From: an uncultured Pyrinomonas sp.
GTDB lineage: Bacteria > Acidobacteriota > Blastocatellia > Pyrinomonadales > Pyrinomonadaceae
Reading direction: 5' to 3'
NCBI GenBank assembly: GCA_937135995.1
Contig: CAKZOF010000418.1
Location: 1-7,826 of the forward strand
DNA: 7,826 nt
The notes under the pieces were generated by a model. That model did no database searches, had not been told where the DNA came from, and was given only the letters and a program-made list of their open reading frames with translations. How positions within the stretch are numbered: position 1 is the first letter of the stretch; each line of letters opens with the position of its first letter. Below, piece by piece: positions 1 through 5,166 of this stretch. Made by a program: the position numbers and the translations under genes.

Positions 1-85
1 GCGACGGAGCAAGCAGGCGAAAGCGCGATTCGTCGTAAGAGAAAGCGCGCACGTTGCGACCGTAACCGAGTTTCACCGTCGCCAT
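1..85 (-). CDS. 5' end of a truncated gene, possibly lactate racemase (DUF2088/LarA-like)
   Basis: Only the first 28 codons are present; the rest lies beyond the left edge. The frame opens with ATG at 85 and reads MATVKLGYGRNVRAFSYDES then RFRLLAPS, with no stop to the window edge. The start lies 12 nt past the stop of the CDF exporter on the same strand, so it is probably the next gene of that operon. A weak AAGG element sits about 10 nt upstream of the ATG. The short beta-strand-like opening (VKLGYG, then an acidic-aromatic YDESRF stretch) resembles the N terminus of nickel-dependent lactate racemase/DUF2088 proteins as I remember them. With 28 residues the product name is a guess; that a gene starts here is more secure. 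Confidence 0.5.
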   Translation of the reverse strand, partial: MATVKLGYGRNVRAFSYDESRFRLLAPS

Positions 86-97
86 ATCAGCAGAGCC

Positions 98-1093
98 TTA
101 ACTTTCTCGCTCGGAGCGAAAACAGGACGTGCCAGCGTGACAGAAGTGAAAGGTTTCGTCGTCGAAATCCTCGGTCTCCATCTGAATCGTCAAGTGATCG
201 ATGCCGAATCGGGCGTGTAATTTGGTGCGCAAGGCGCGCAGCAGCTCCGGTTGCGACACGCCTTCAGCATGGATGACGTGTGCGCTTAGCGCTTCGCGTC
301 CCGAAGTAATGGTCCAGACATGGAGGTCGTGCACGTCTCTGACGCCGTGCGTCTCCAGTATGGCTTCTTCCACAGCGGCGAGGTTGATGTGCGCTGGCGT
401 GCCTTCGAGCAGGATGTCGGTCGCTTCGCGGATCAATCGCCACGCGCTCCAGACAATGAGCAGCGAGATCATGATGCTGAAGATGGGATCGGCCGCCCAC
501 CAGCCGCGAAAGAGCATGAGCGCGCCCGCCGCGAGCGCACCGATCGAACCGAGCGCATCACCGATCACGTGCAGCCATGCGCCGCGAACGTTCAAATCGT
601 GTTCGTGGTCGCCGTGCAACAACCAAGCGCAGGCGAGGTTGACCGCCAGCCCGCCGGCGGCGACGACCATCATCACCGCCGCGTTCACTTCGGGCGGCGC
701 GAGCAGTCGCTGATAGGCTTCGTAGACGATCAGCGCCGAGATCAGCACCAGCGCGATGCCGTTGGTGAAGGCGGCGAGTATCTCCAAGCGGTAGTACCCG
801 TAGGTTTTGCGTGGGTTGGCCGGACGCGCGCCGAACCACGCGGCGAAAAGGGCGAGCGCAAGCGCCGCGACATCGGTCAGCATGTGGCCGGCGTCGGCAA
901 GCAGGGCGAGCGAACCGGTCCACCATCCGCCGATTGCCTCGGCCAACATGTAGCCGCCCGTCAGAGCGAGCACCCATGCGAGTCGCCGGTTGCGCGTGCG
1001 CGCGGCGCGGCAACCGGCGGTTCGGTTCGACGCGTTCGTGTTGCGGGCATCTTCCCTCGTCGCCCGGTCGGCGTCTGAAGAAGCAGCCAACAT
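98..1093 (-). CDS. CDF-family divalent metal (Zn/Cd/Co) efflux transporter, CzcD/ZitB type
   Basis: An inner-membrane proton antiporter that exports Zn2+ or similar metals from the cytoplasm. The 331-residue protein has about six hydrophobic segments between residues 38 and 220 and a cytosolic C-terminal domain from about 221 to 305. The transport-site residues are in the expected places: H70 and D74 in ADAGHMLTD (TM2), and H175 and D179 in WLHVIGDALGS (TM5). A His pair in each helix is the pattern linked to Zn/Cd selectivity in this family. A short His/Asp loop (HGDHEHD, 160-166) joins TM4 and TM5. Two additions stand out: an Arg-rich N-terminal extension of about 37 residues, and a Cys/His tail (HFCHAGTSC, 316-324) that could bind metal. 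The ATG at 1093 follows GGGGA by about 6 nt. It starts 28 nt after the yjbQ-like gene, probably in the lipA transcript. The exact metal cannot be read from sequence. Confidence 0.93.
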   Translation of the reverse strand: MLAASSDADRATREDARNTNASNRTAGCRAARTRNRRLAWVLALTGGYMLAEAIGGWWTGSLALLADAGHMLTDVAALALALFAAWFGARPANPRKTYGYYRLEILAAFTNGIALVLISALIVYEAYQRLLAPPEVNAAVMMVVAAGGLAVNLACAWLLHGDHEHDLNVRGAWLHVIGDALGSIGALAAGALMLFRGWWAADPIFSIMISLLIVWSAWRLIREATDILLEGTPAHINLAAVEEAILETHGVRDVHDLHVWTITSGREALSAHVIHAEGVSQPELLRALRTKLHARFGIDHLTIQMETEDFDDETFHFCHAGTSCFRSERES

Positions 1094-1121
1094 GCGCGAT
1101 CCCCTGCAAAAGAAAAAATCG

Positions 1122-1520
1122 TCAGCGAATCATCATGACGACCTGCCGTTCGCGCGGCCCATCGAATTCGCACAGAAAGATCCCCTGCCAGCGTCCGAGC
1201 AGCAACTCTCCGTCGGTGAAGGGGATGCTGAGGCTCGTTCCCATCAAACTGCTTTTGACGTGGGCATCGGTGTTCCCTTCGCCGTGGCGGTAATCCGCAT
1301 CGTGTCGCGGGGCCAAGCGCCGCAGCACATGGAGCATGTCGCGCGCCACGTCCGGGTCGGCGCTCTCGTTGATCGTCAACGCAGCCGTGGTATGTTGCAC
1401 GTAGAGATGACAGATGCCTTCGCGCGCGCCCGTCTCGCGCAGGCGACGGGCGACTTCCGCCGTGATGTCGATGAACTGTTCGCGTTCGCGCGAACGAACT
1501 TTGATCATCAGCACAGGCAT
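1122..1520 (-). CDS. yjbQ: UPF0047/YjbQ family protein (secondary thiamine-phosphate synthase family)
   Basis: A small cytosolic beta-rich protein of 132 residues, the usual full length for the UPF0047/TIGR00149 family. E. coli YjbQ shows weak thiamine-phosphate synthase activity, but the main cellular role of the family is not settled. Family marks visible here are HTTAALTINE (43-52), the HGEGN stretch (79-83), AHVKSSLMG (86-94) and the C-terminal GRWQGIFLCEFDGPR (109-123). The conserved His residues (43, 79, 87) probably form the metal or active site. The ATG at 1520 is 1 nt after the lipA stop (TGA-T-ATG). Its ribosome binding site, GAGGTGATC, lies inside the 3' end of lipA, so translation is probably coupled to lipA. 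I see no sequence feature linking it to lipoate chemistry; co-transcription is the only hint. Confidence 0.92.
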   Translation of the reverse strand: MPVLMIKVRSREREQFIDITAEVARRLRETGAREGICHLYVQHTTAALTINESADPDVARDMLHVLRRLAPRHDADYRHGEGNTDAHVKSSLMGTSLSIPFTDGELLLGRWQGIFLCEFDGPRERQVVMMIR

Positions 1521-1521
1521 A

Positions 1522-2484
1522 TCAACCGATCACCTCGTGCGTGGTGGCTGGCTGGTGCGAATCTTCCGCTTGCCGCCGCGCGTGGTACGAAGAGCGGACC
1601 AGCGGGCCTGATTCGACGTGACGAAAGCCGAGTTGCAGGCCGATCTCGCGCCAGCGCGCGAACTCTTCCGGCGTGACGTATCGTTCGACGGGGAGCCGTC
1701 GCTCGTGCGGTTGCAGGTACTGGCCGATCGTCATGATGTCGCATGAAACGGCGCGCAGGTGGTGCATCAATTCGACCACCTCATCGAACGTTTCGCCAAG
1801 TCCGACCATGATGCCGCTTTTAGTGAGCATCCCGCGCCCCTCGCGGTCGCGCCGTTCGGCGGCGCGCCGCAGCAACGTCAAAGACTGCTGGTAGTTGGCG
1901 TCCGGGCGAACGCGGCGGTAGAGCCGCGCGATCGTCTCCATGTTGTGATTGAGCACGTCGGGCTGCGCATCGAGCACGGTGTTCAATGCGGCTTCGTCGC
2001 CGTTGAAATCGGGGATCAACACTTCGATCTTGCAATCAGGATTGAGTCGGCGGACCCAGCGAATGGTTTCGGCCCAGTGGGCCGCGCCGCCGTCCGGCAG
2101 ATCATCACGATTGACCGAGGTGATGACGGCATGGGCCAGTCCGAGATGGCGCACGGCTTCGGCGACGTGGCGCGGTTCGTCCGGATCGAGCGCGCCGGGC
2201 TTGCCTTTGTTGACCGCGCAGAATCCACAGTGGCGCGTGCATGTGTCGCCGCAGATCATGAACGTCGCCGTTCCATCGGACCAGCACTCGAAGATGTTCG
2301 GGCAGCGCGCTTCCTGACAGACGGTGTGCAGATTCAGCCCCTGGATCAGCCGCAGGACTTGGTTCTGCATCGTCGGGTCGCCCAGACGAATCTTCAACCA
2401 TTCGGGCTTCGGCAATCGCTCGCGCCGGCGCCGGAAGGTTTGCGACGCAGAGACGACGTTGATGACGGGAAGCTCTCGGTTCAT
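1522..2484 (-). CDS. lipA: Lipoyl synthase LipA
   Basis: A cytosolic radical-SAM enzyme that inserts two sulfur atoms at C6 and C8 of protein-bound octanoyl groups, making lipoyl cofactors on the E2 subunits of 2-oxoacid dehydrogenases and on the glycine cleavage H protein. All diagnostic residues are present. The auxiliary [4Fe-4S] cluster motif is CX4CX5C at C56, C61 and C67. The radical-SAM motif is CX3CX2C at C82, C86 and C89 (CTRHCGFC). The C-terminal RSSYHA (297-302) carries the serine that ligates the auxiliary cluster. At 320 residues it is a normal full-length LipA. The ATG at 2484 has GAGGA about 7 nt upstream. The gene stands 184 nt after the PLP-enzyme gene and has its own extended -10 promoter in that gap. 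It runs directly into yjbQ. LipB, the preceding pathway enzyme, is two genes upstream on the same strand. Confidence 0.98.
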   Translation of the reverse strand: MNRELPVINVVSASQTFRRRRERLPKPEWLKIRLGDPTMQNQVLRLIQGLNLHTVCQEARCPNIFECWSDGTATFMICGDTCTRHCGFCAVNKGKPGALDPDEPRHVAEAVRHLGLAHAVITSVNRDDLPDGGAAHWAETIRWVRRLNPDCKIEVLIPDFNGDEAALNTVLDAQPDVLNHNMETIARLYRRVRPDANYQQSLTLLRRAAERRDREGRGMLTKSGIMVGLGETFDEVVELMHHLRAVSCDIMTIGQYLQPHERRLPVERYVTPEEFARWREIGLQLGFRHVESGPLVRSSYHARRQAEDSHQPATTHEVIG

Positions 2485-2524
2485 TCAAATTCCTCGCTAG
2501 GAGATCACGGCAGCCCAACGCTCG

Positions 2525-2570
2525 ACTGCGCCCGAGGCTTTCGATCGAACGGACGAAGCGTGGCCGCAGT
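2525..2570 (-). other. Possible stem-loop in the lipA 5' leader
   Basis: Within the approximately 100-nt untranslated leader predicted for lipA, ACTGCG (plus-strand 2525-2530) pairs with CGCAGT (2565-2570). Between them lies the 10-bp palindrome TTCGATCGAA (2540-2549), which may form a second small hairpin or be a protein site. There is no U-run after the stem, so it is not an intrinsic terminator, and I do not recognise a known riboswitch. The dyads are directly visible; any function is speculation. Confidence 0.3.
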
Positions 2571-2591
2571 TTTCGATTCGGCTCCTCGATG

Positions 2592-2621
2592 ATTGTACCA
2601 TTCCGTTCGGCGCTTTGTCGT
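2592..2621 (-). promoter_or_regulatory. Candidate sigma-70-type promoter of lipA (extended -10)
   Basis: Read on the minus strand, the box TACAAT (5 of 6 to TATAAT; plus coordinates 2592-2597) is preceded by TGG, giving an extended -10 element. Eighteen bases further upstream is ACGACA (2616-2621), 4 of 6 to TTGACA. Transcription would begin near 2585, about 100 nt before the lipA ATG. It lies in the only large gap of the left block, just after the PLP-enzyme stop, which fits an internal promoter for lipA-yjbQ-CDF. Promoter consensus in this phylum may differ. Confidence 0.5.
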
Positions 2622-2668
2622 CCGCGCGCGCCGCCAGTGCTGCGATCTTTTGCTCCGCGCTTCGTCGC

Positions 2669-3631
2669 TCATGGACCACCGTCTTTCACCAGCGAGGCAA
2701 GAAGATCGCCGTCGATGTTGCCGCCCGAGAGGATGACGCCCACGCGGCGCACGCGCTTCGGCAGCCGGTCGAACAGCACGGCCGCGGCGGCCAGCGCACC
2801 CGTCGGTTCCACCAGCAATTTCATCCGAAACAGGATGAAGCGCAGGGCGACGACCAATTCCTCATCGGAAACGGTCAGCACGTCTTCGGCGTTCTGCTGC
2901 AGGATGGGGAACGTCAACGCGCCGGGCGCTTGTGGGCGCGCGCCATCGGCGATGGTTTGGGGTGGCGGAATGCAGACGCGCTCGCCGCGTTGCAACGAAA
3001 GTTGGGCGTCGTTGGCGGCAGCAGGTTCCACGGCGAAGCACGAGATGTCCGGGCGAAACGTTTTGGCGGCGACGCTTGCGCCGGCAAACAGGCCACCACC
3101 GCCGAAAGGGACGAGCAGCGCATCCAAGTCCGGCACGTCTTCCAGCAACTCCGCGGCGCACGTCCCTTGTCCTGCCATGATCAAGTAGTCGTCGTAGGGC
3201 GGAACGAGCGTTGCCCTGCGGCTTTCAGCAACTTGCCGGGCGATCTGTTCGCGGTCGTCGTGCAGGCGGTCGTAGAAGATGATTTCAGCGCCGTACTCGC
3301 GCGCTGCCGCGAGTTTCGCTTGCGGCGCGTCCCGTGGCATGACGACCACGGCGTGCGTGGCGGCTTCGTGCGCTGCCAGCGCGACGGCCTGCGCATGATT
3401 GCCGGAGGAGAAGGCGACCACGCCGCGCGCGCGTTGGTCGGGCGCAAGCGCGAGTATCTTGTTGCTCGCGCCGCGGATCTTGAAGGCCCCGGCGCGTTGC
3501 AGGTTCTCGCACTTGAAGAAGACCTCACGCCCTGTCACGCGGTTGAACGAGCGCGAGGTCAACACCGGTGTGCGGTGAACGACGGCGGCGATGCGCTTGC
3601 GCGCTTCGCGTATGAGTTCGTAGGTTAACAT
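2669..3631 (-). CDS. Fold-type II PLP enzyme: threonine/serine dehydratase or serine racemase-like
   Basis: A PLP-dependent enzyme of the tryptophan-synthase-beta fold that deaminates L-threonine to 2-oxobutyrate or L-serine to pyruvate; close relatives racemise serine or act on threo-3-hydroxyaspartate. K51 in AFKIRG is the Schiff-base lysine. SSGNHAQA (75-82) binds PLP, GGGGL (177-181) is the phosphate loop, and SGGN (302-305) is near the pyridine nitrogen. VEPAAAND (201-208) keeps the spacing E202/A206/D208 that forms the divalent-metal site in eukaryotic serine racemase (E210/A214/D216 in human), and S76 aligns with the second catalytic base S84. At 320 residues it has no C-terminal ACT domain, so it is not the feedback-regulated long IlvA and is closer to TdcB or serine racemase in size. 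Its ATG overlaps the lipB stop by one base (TAATG), implying translational coupling. Substrate specificity cannot be decided from sequence. Confidence 0.92.
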   Translation of the reverse strand: MLTYELIREARKRIAAVVHRTPVLTSRSFNRVTGREVFFKCENLQRAGAFKIRGASNKILALAPDQRARGVVAFSSGNHAQAVALAAHEAATHAVVVMPRDAPQAKLAAAREYGAEIIFYDRLHDDREQIARQVAESRRATLVPPYDDYLIMAGQGTCAAELLEDVPDLDALLVPFGGGGLFAGASVAAKTFRPDISCFAVEPAAANDAQLSLQRGERVCIPPPQTIADGARPQAPGALTFPILQQNAEDVLTVSDEELVVALRFILFRMKLLVEPTGALAAAAVLFDRLPKRVRRVGVILSGGNIDGDLLASLVKDGGP

Positions 3632-4311
3632 TATCTCGCCTCAGCGGCAGCGAATTGGCCCGGCGCGATCAACTCCATCTCGAAGACTTCGGCGAAGCGC
3701 TGGATGACACGATCTTCGACCTCGCGCATGCACTGTTCCCAGCCGAGCACTTCGCGCATGGAAGTTACCGGCTCTCCTTCACAGGCGACGATCAGGTCGA
3801 AAAAGCTCAAGTCCGTGTTGACGTTGAGTGCAAAGCCGTGCGTCGTCACCCACCGGGCGATGTGCACGCCGATGGCGGCGATCTTGCCACGCGGTGTGTG
3901 AACGCCGGTCAAGCCCTGAAGGCGAAAGGCCCCGATCCCGAAATCTGCGAGCGCGCGGATGAGCACCTCTTCAAGATCGCGCACGTAACGGTGAACGTCT
4001 TTGCGATCGGGGCTTAAATTGATGATCGGGTAGCCGACGAGCTGGCCCAGTCCGTGATAGGTCGCCTTGCCGCCGCGATCGGTTTCGAATAGCTCGACGC
4101 CGCGCGCGCGCAGTTCTTGGGTAGAAGCGAGCAGCGCGGCGGGTGTTGCGCGGCGTCCGAGCGTGATCACGTGTGGGTGCTCGACGAGCAGCAGCGTGTC
4201 GGGCTGTTCGCCGAGCAGCACCTTGCGCTCCGTCTCTTTTTGGTGTCGCAACGCCGTCGCGTAATCGACTCGACCAAGCCTTTCGACGCGCAATCTTCTG
4301 TGTCGTTGCAT
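3631..4311 (-). CDS. lipB: Octanoyl-[acyl-carrier protein]:protein N-octanoyltransferase LipB
   Basis: Transfers octanoyl from acyl-carrier protein to the target lysine of lipoyl domains, the first step of endogenous lipoate synthesis before LipA adds sulfur. The 226-residue protein has the family's signature RGGKATYHGLGQLVGYPI (79-96) with H86, the lysine-bearing segment GKIAAIGVHI (142-151, K143 catalytic) and the nucleophile C177 in LIVACEGEPVTSM. Around the cysteine the usual PCGI-type motif reads ACEGEP, a mild departure; the Cys/Lys pair is kept. The ATG at 4311 is in the usual place, about 10 residues before the conserved RLGRVDY. A TTG at residue 7 (4293) is a weaker alternative. Upstream spacing is odd: the best -10 box lies only 10 nt before the ATG. 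The gene overlaps the PLP-enzyme gene by one base. Confidence 0.97.
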   Translation of the reverse strand: MQRHRRLRVERLGRVDYATALRHQKETERKVLLGEQPDTLLLVEHPHVITLGRRATPAALLASTQELRARGVELFETDRGGKATYHGLGQLVGYPIINLSPDRKDVHRYVRDLEEVLIRALADFGIGAFRLQGLTGVHTPRGKIAAIGVHIARWVTTHGFALNVNTDLSFFDLIVACEGEPVTSMREVLGWEQCMREVEDRVIQRFAEVFEMELIAPGQFAAAEAR

Positions 4312-4321
4312 CGCCTTCGAT

Positions 4322-4330
4322 ATTCTAGCA
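4322..4330 (-). promoter_or_regulatory. Candidate extended -10 box of lipB
   Basis: On the minus strand the bases read TGCTAGAAT, an extended -10 with TAGAAT matching TATAAT at 5 of 6. No good -35 hexamer lies 16-18 nt upstream, as is common for extended -10 promoters. Only 10 nt separate the box from the lipB ATG at 4311, so the mRNA leader would be about 3-4 nt, nearly leaderless. The box lies in the left arm of the dyad at 4323-4351, so a protein bound there would block RNA polymerase. Confidence 0.4.
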
Positions 4331-4351
4331 ACTGAAGCCTGATTGCTAGAA
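4323..4351. promoter_or_regulatory. Perfect 9-bp dyad, candidate operator for lipB
   Basis: TTCTAGCAA (4323-4331) and TTGCTAGAA (4343-4351) are exact inverted copies separated by 11 nt; arm centres are 20 bp apart, about two helical turns. It covers the candidate lipB -10 and starts 12 nt upstream of its ATG, the position of a repressor operator. It faces both lipB and the divergent plus-strand gene. The dyad is seen directly; the regulator is unknown. Confidence 0.5.
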
Positions 4352-4352
4352 G

Positions 4353-4406
4353 AGCGCCGCTGCGCGCTGCAAAAGGCAAACTGGTTGCCTTCGCCTCAGA
4401 GGCGAA
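4353..4406. repeat. Three short hairpins in tandem in the divergent intergenic region
   Basis: Three perfect small inverted repeats follow one another. AGCGC/GCGCT (4353-4357 with 4364-4368, loop 6) is first. AAGGCAA/TTGCCTT (4373-4379 with 4385-4391, loop ACTGG) is second. TTCGCCT/AGGCGAA (4390-4396 with 4400-4406, loop CAG) is third. The second and third share two bases, so they compete at the junction. None is followed by a U-run on either strand, so they are not ordinary intrinsic terminators. They could be an RNA leader structure, a REP-like palindromic repeat or a DNA-binding region. Confidence 0.45.
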
Positions 4407-4440
4407 AAGGGGGCGCGGCTATTGATTCGTGCTCCAGCGC

Positions 4441-4470
4441 TTGACCGGCCCGTTTCGATTAGCATAGCCT
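4441..4470 (+). promoter_or_regulatory. Weak candidate promoter for the plus-strand secreted-protein gene
   Basis: TTGACC (4441-4446) matches the -35 consensus at 5 of 6. Downstream, CATAGC (4463-4468, spacing 16) or TAGCCT (4465-4470, spacing 18) would serve as a poor -10, each 3 of 6. It lies about 100 nt upstream of the TTG start at 4573. The -35 is good and the -10 is not, so this is tentative. Confidence 0.28.
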
Positions 4471-4556
4471 ACAGCAAGCTCGCGCTTTTCCCTTCACACG
4501 AAAAGTCCGAAAGCAGGGCGAACGAAAACATGGGGTTCGCGCGTCCTAGCGTGCAC

Positions 4557-4565
4557 GAGGAGGAA
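4557..4565 (+). promoter_or_regulatory. Strong Shine-Dalgarno sequence that fixes a TTG start
   Basis: GAGGAGGAA is nearly a full complement of the 16S rRNA 3' end and ends 7 nt before the TTG at 4573. It is the best ribosome binding site in the window. It selects this frame and start over the other overlapping frames in the region, and the frame then opens straight into a signal peptide. Confidence 0.75.
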
Positions 4566-4572
4566 ACCGAGA

Positions 4573-5076
4573 TTGACCACACGAAGCCTCTCTTTGATCT
4601 TGCTCTGCTGCCTTCTCTCCGTCTTCGACGCAACGGCACAAACGCGACGGCGCAAAACGACCGAACAGCGGCGACCGTCGAGCAGCCAGCCGCGCCCTTC
4701 TGCGGAAGCGGCACGCACGCGCATCGGCGCGCAGGCGAAGACCATCGCGCGTTTCCTCTATCTTTACGGCCGGGTTTCGAGCGAGATCGAAATGGCCGAA
4801 GAGCAGGCGCGCCGTGAAGGGAGCGCGTCCGGTTCGCAAACCATCGAGTCCTCCAAAAAGGTGTTGTTCGATTCTTTGCGCAACGTTCGCGAGGGCTTGG
4901 AGAGATTGGAAACGGATTTGAGGGTTTCAGCCGCGCCGCTCTTTCCGCGCGTCGCGGGCGTGGCCGATCAAGCCGCGGTGGCCGAAGAGCAGGCGGTGGC
5001 CGGGCAGTTCGACCGCGCCGGGCGCACTTTGCTCGAAATACTCGAACGCTTGATTCAAGCGATGGAAAGTCCCTGA
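4573..5076 (+). CDS. Small secreted alpha-helical protein of unknown function
   Basis: I do not recognise a family. The 167-residue product begins with TTG, chosen because of the GAGGAGGAA ribosome binding site 7 nt upstream. Residues 1-22 form a signal peptide: MTTR, a hydrophobic core with LLCCLL, and a likely signal peptidase I site after ATA or TAQ at 21-23. There is no convincing lipobox, despite the two cysteines at 12-13, which are the only ones. Residues 24-48 are a basic, Ser/Pro/Arg-rich linker. Residues 49-166 look largely helical with charged heptad-like stretches (EIEMAEEQARRE; LRNVREGLERLETDL; LLEILERLIQAM), so a periplasmic helical-bundle or coiled-coil protein is likely. AEEQA occurs twice (75-79, 137-141), which may hint at an internal helix repeat. 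The gene is divergent from lipB and convergent with the VWA gene, so it is probably monocistronic. A partial copy of its 3' end follows the stop codon. Confidence 0.78.
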   Translation: MTTRSLSLILLCCLLSVFDATAQTRRRKTTEQRRPSSSQPRPSAEAARTRIGAQAKTIARFLYLYGRVSSEIEMAEEQARREGSASGSQTIESSKKVLFDSLRNVREGLERLETDLRVSAAPLFPRVAGVADQAAVAEEQAVAGQFDRAGRTLLEILERLIQAMESP

Positions 5077-5151
5077 AGGCTAAGCGCTTCGAGCGAGACG
5101 ATCTAACCGTTGGTCGCAACCGTTTGATTCCAGCGATGAAGAGGCTCTGAA
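5047..5151 (+). repeat. Imperfect direct repeat of the gene's 3' end (offset 74 bp)
   Basis: Positions 5047-5077, the last codons and stop of the secreted-protein gene, match 5121-5151 without gaps at 25 of 31 bases. The copy includes TTGATTC, AGCGATG and CTGAA. Read in register, the original ends RLIQAMESP-stop and the copy RLIPAMKRL-stop. The 74-bp offset is not a multiple of three, so the copy is out of frame with the gene. It fits an old short tandem duplication that is decaying between two convergent genes. Confidence 0.45.
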
Positions 5152-5166
5152 ACAAGCCCGCGTCGC

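Noticed and set aside
320..1078. 252-codon plus-strand frame opposite the CDF exporter
   Set aside because: It is a shadow of the exporter's codon bias, highly charged and motif-free.
1759..2592. 277-codon plus-strand frame opposite lipA
   Set aside because: lipA is unmistakable on the minus strand; the opposite frame has no motif, no signal peptide and no good ribosome binding site.
2615..3628. 337-codon open frame on the plus strand opposite the PLP-enzyme gene
   Set aside because: It mirrors the PLP-enzyme gene, whose K51, SSGNH, GGGGL and SGGN motifs are all intact. The antisense product is Arg/Ala/Gly-rich with no recognisable domain, as expected for shadow frames in GC-rich DNA.
4422..4817. 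131-codon plus-strand frame overlapping the start of the secreted-protein gene
   Set aside because: It runs through the promoter/leader region in another frame, lacks a ribosome binding site and conflicts with the better supported TTG-started gene.
4469..5155. 228-codon minus-strand frame opposite the secreted-protein gene
   Set aside because: The plus-strand frame has a near-perfect Shine-Dalgarno and a signal peptide; this one is Arg/Pro/Ser-rich with no support.
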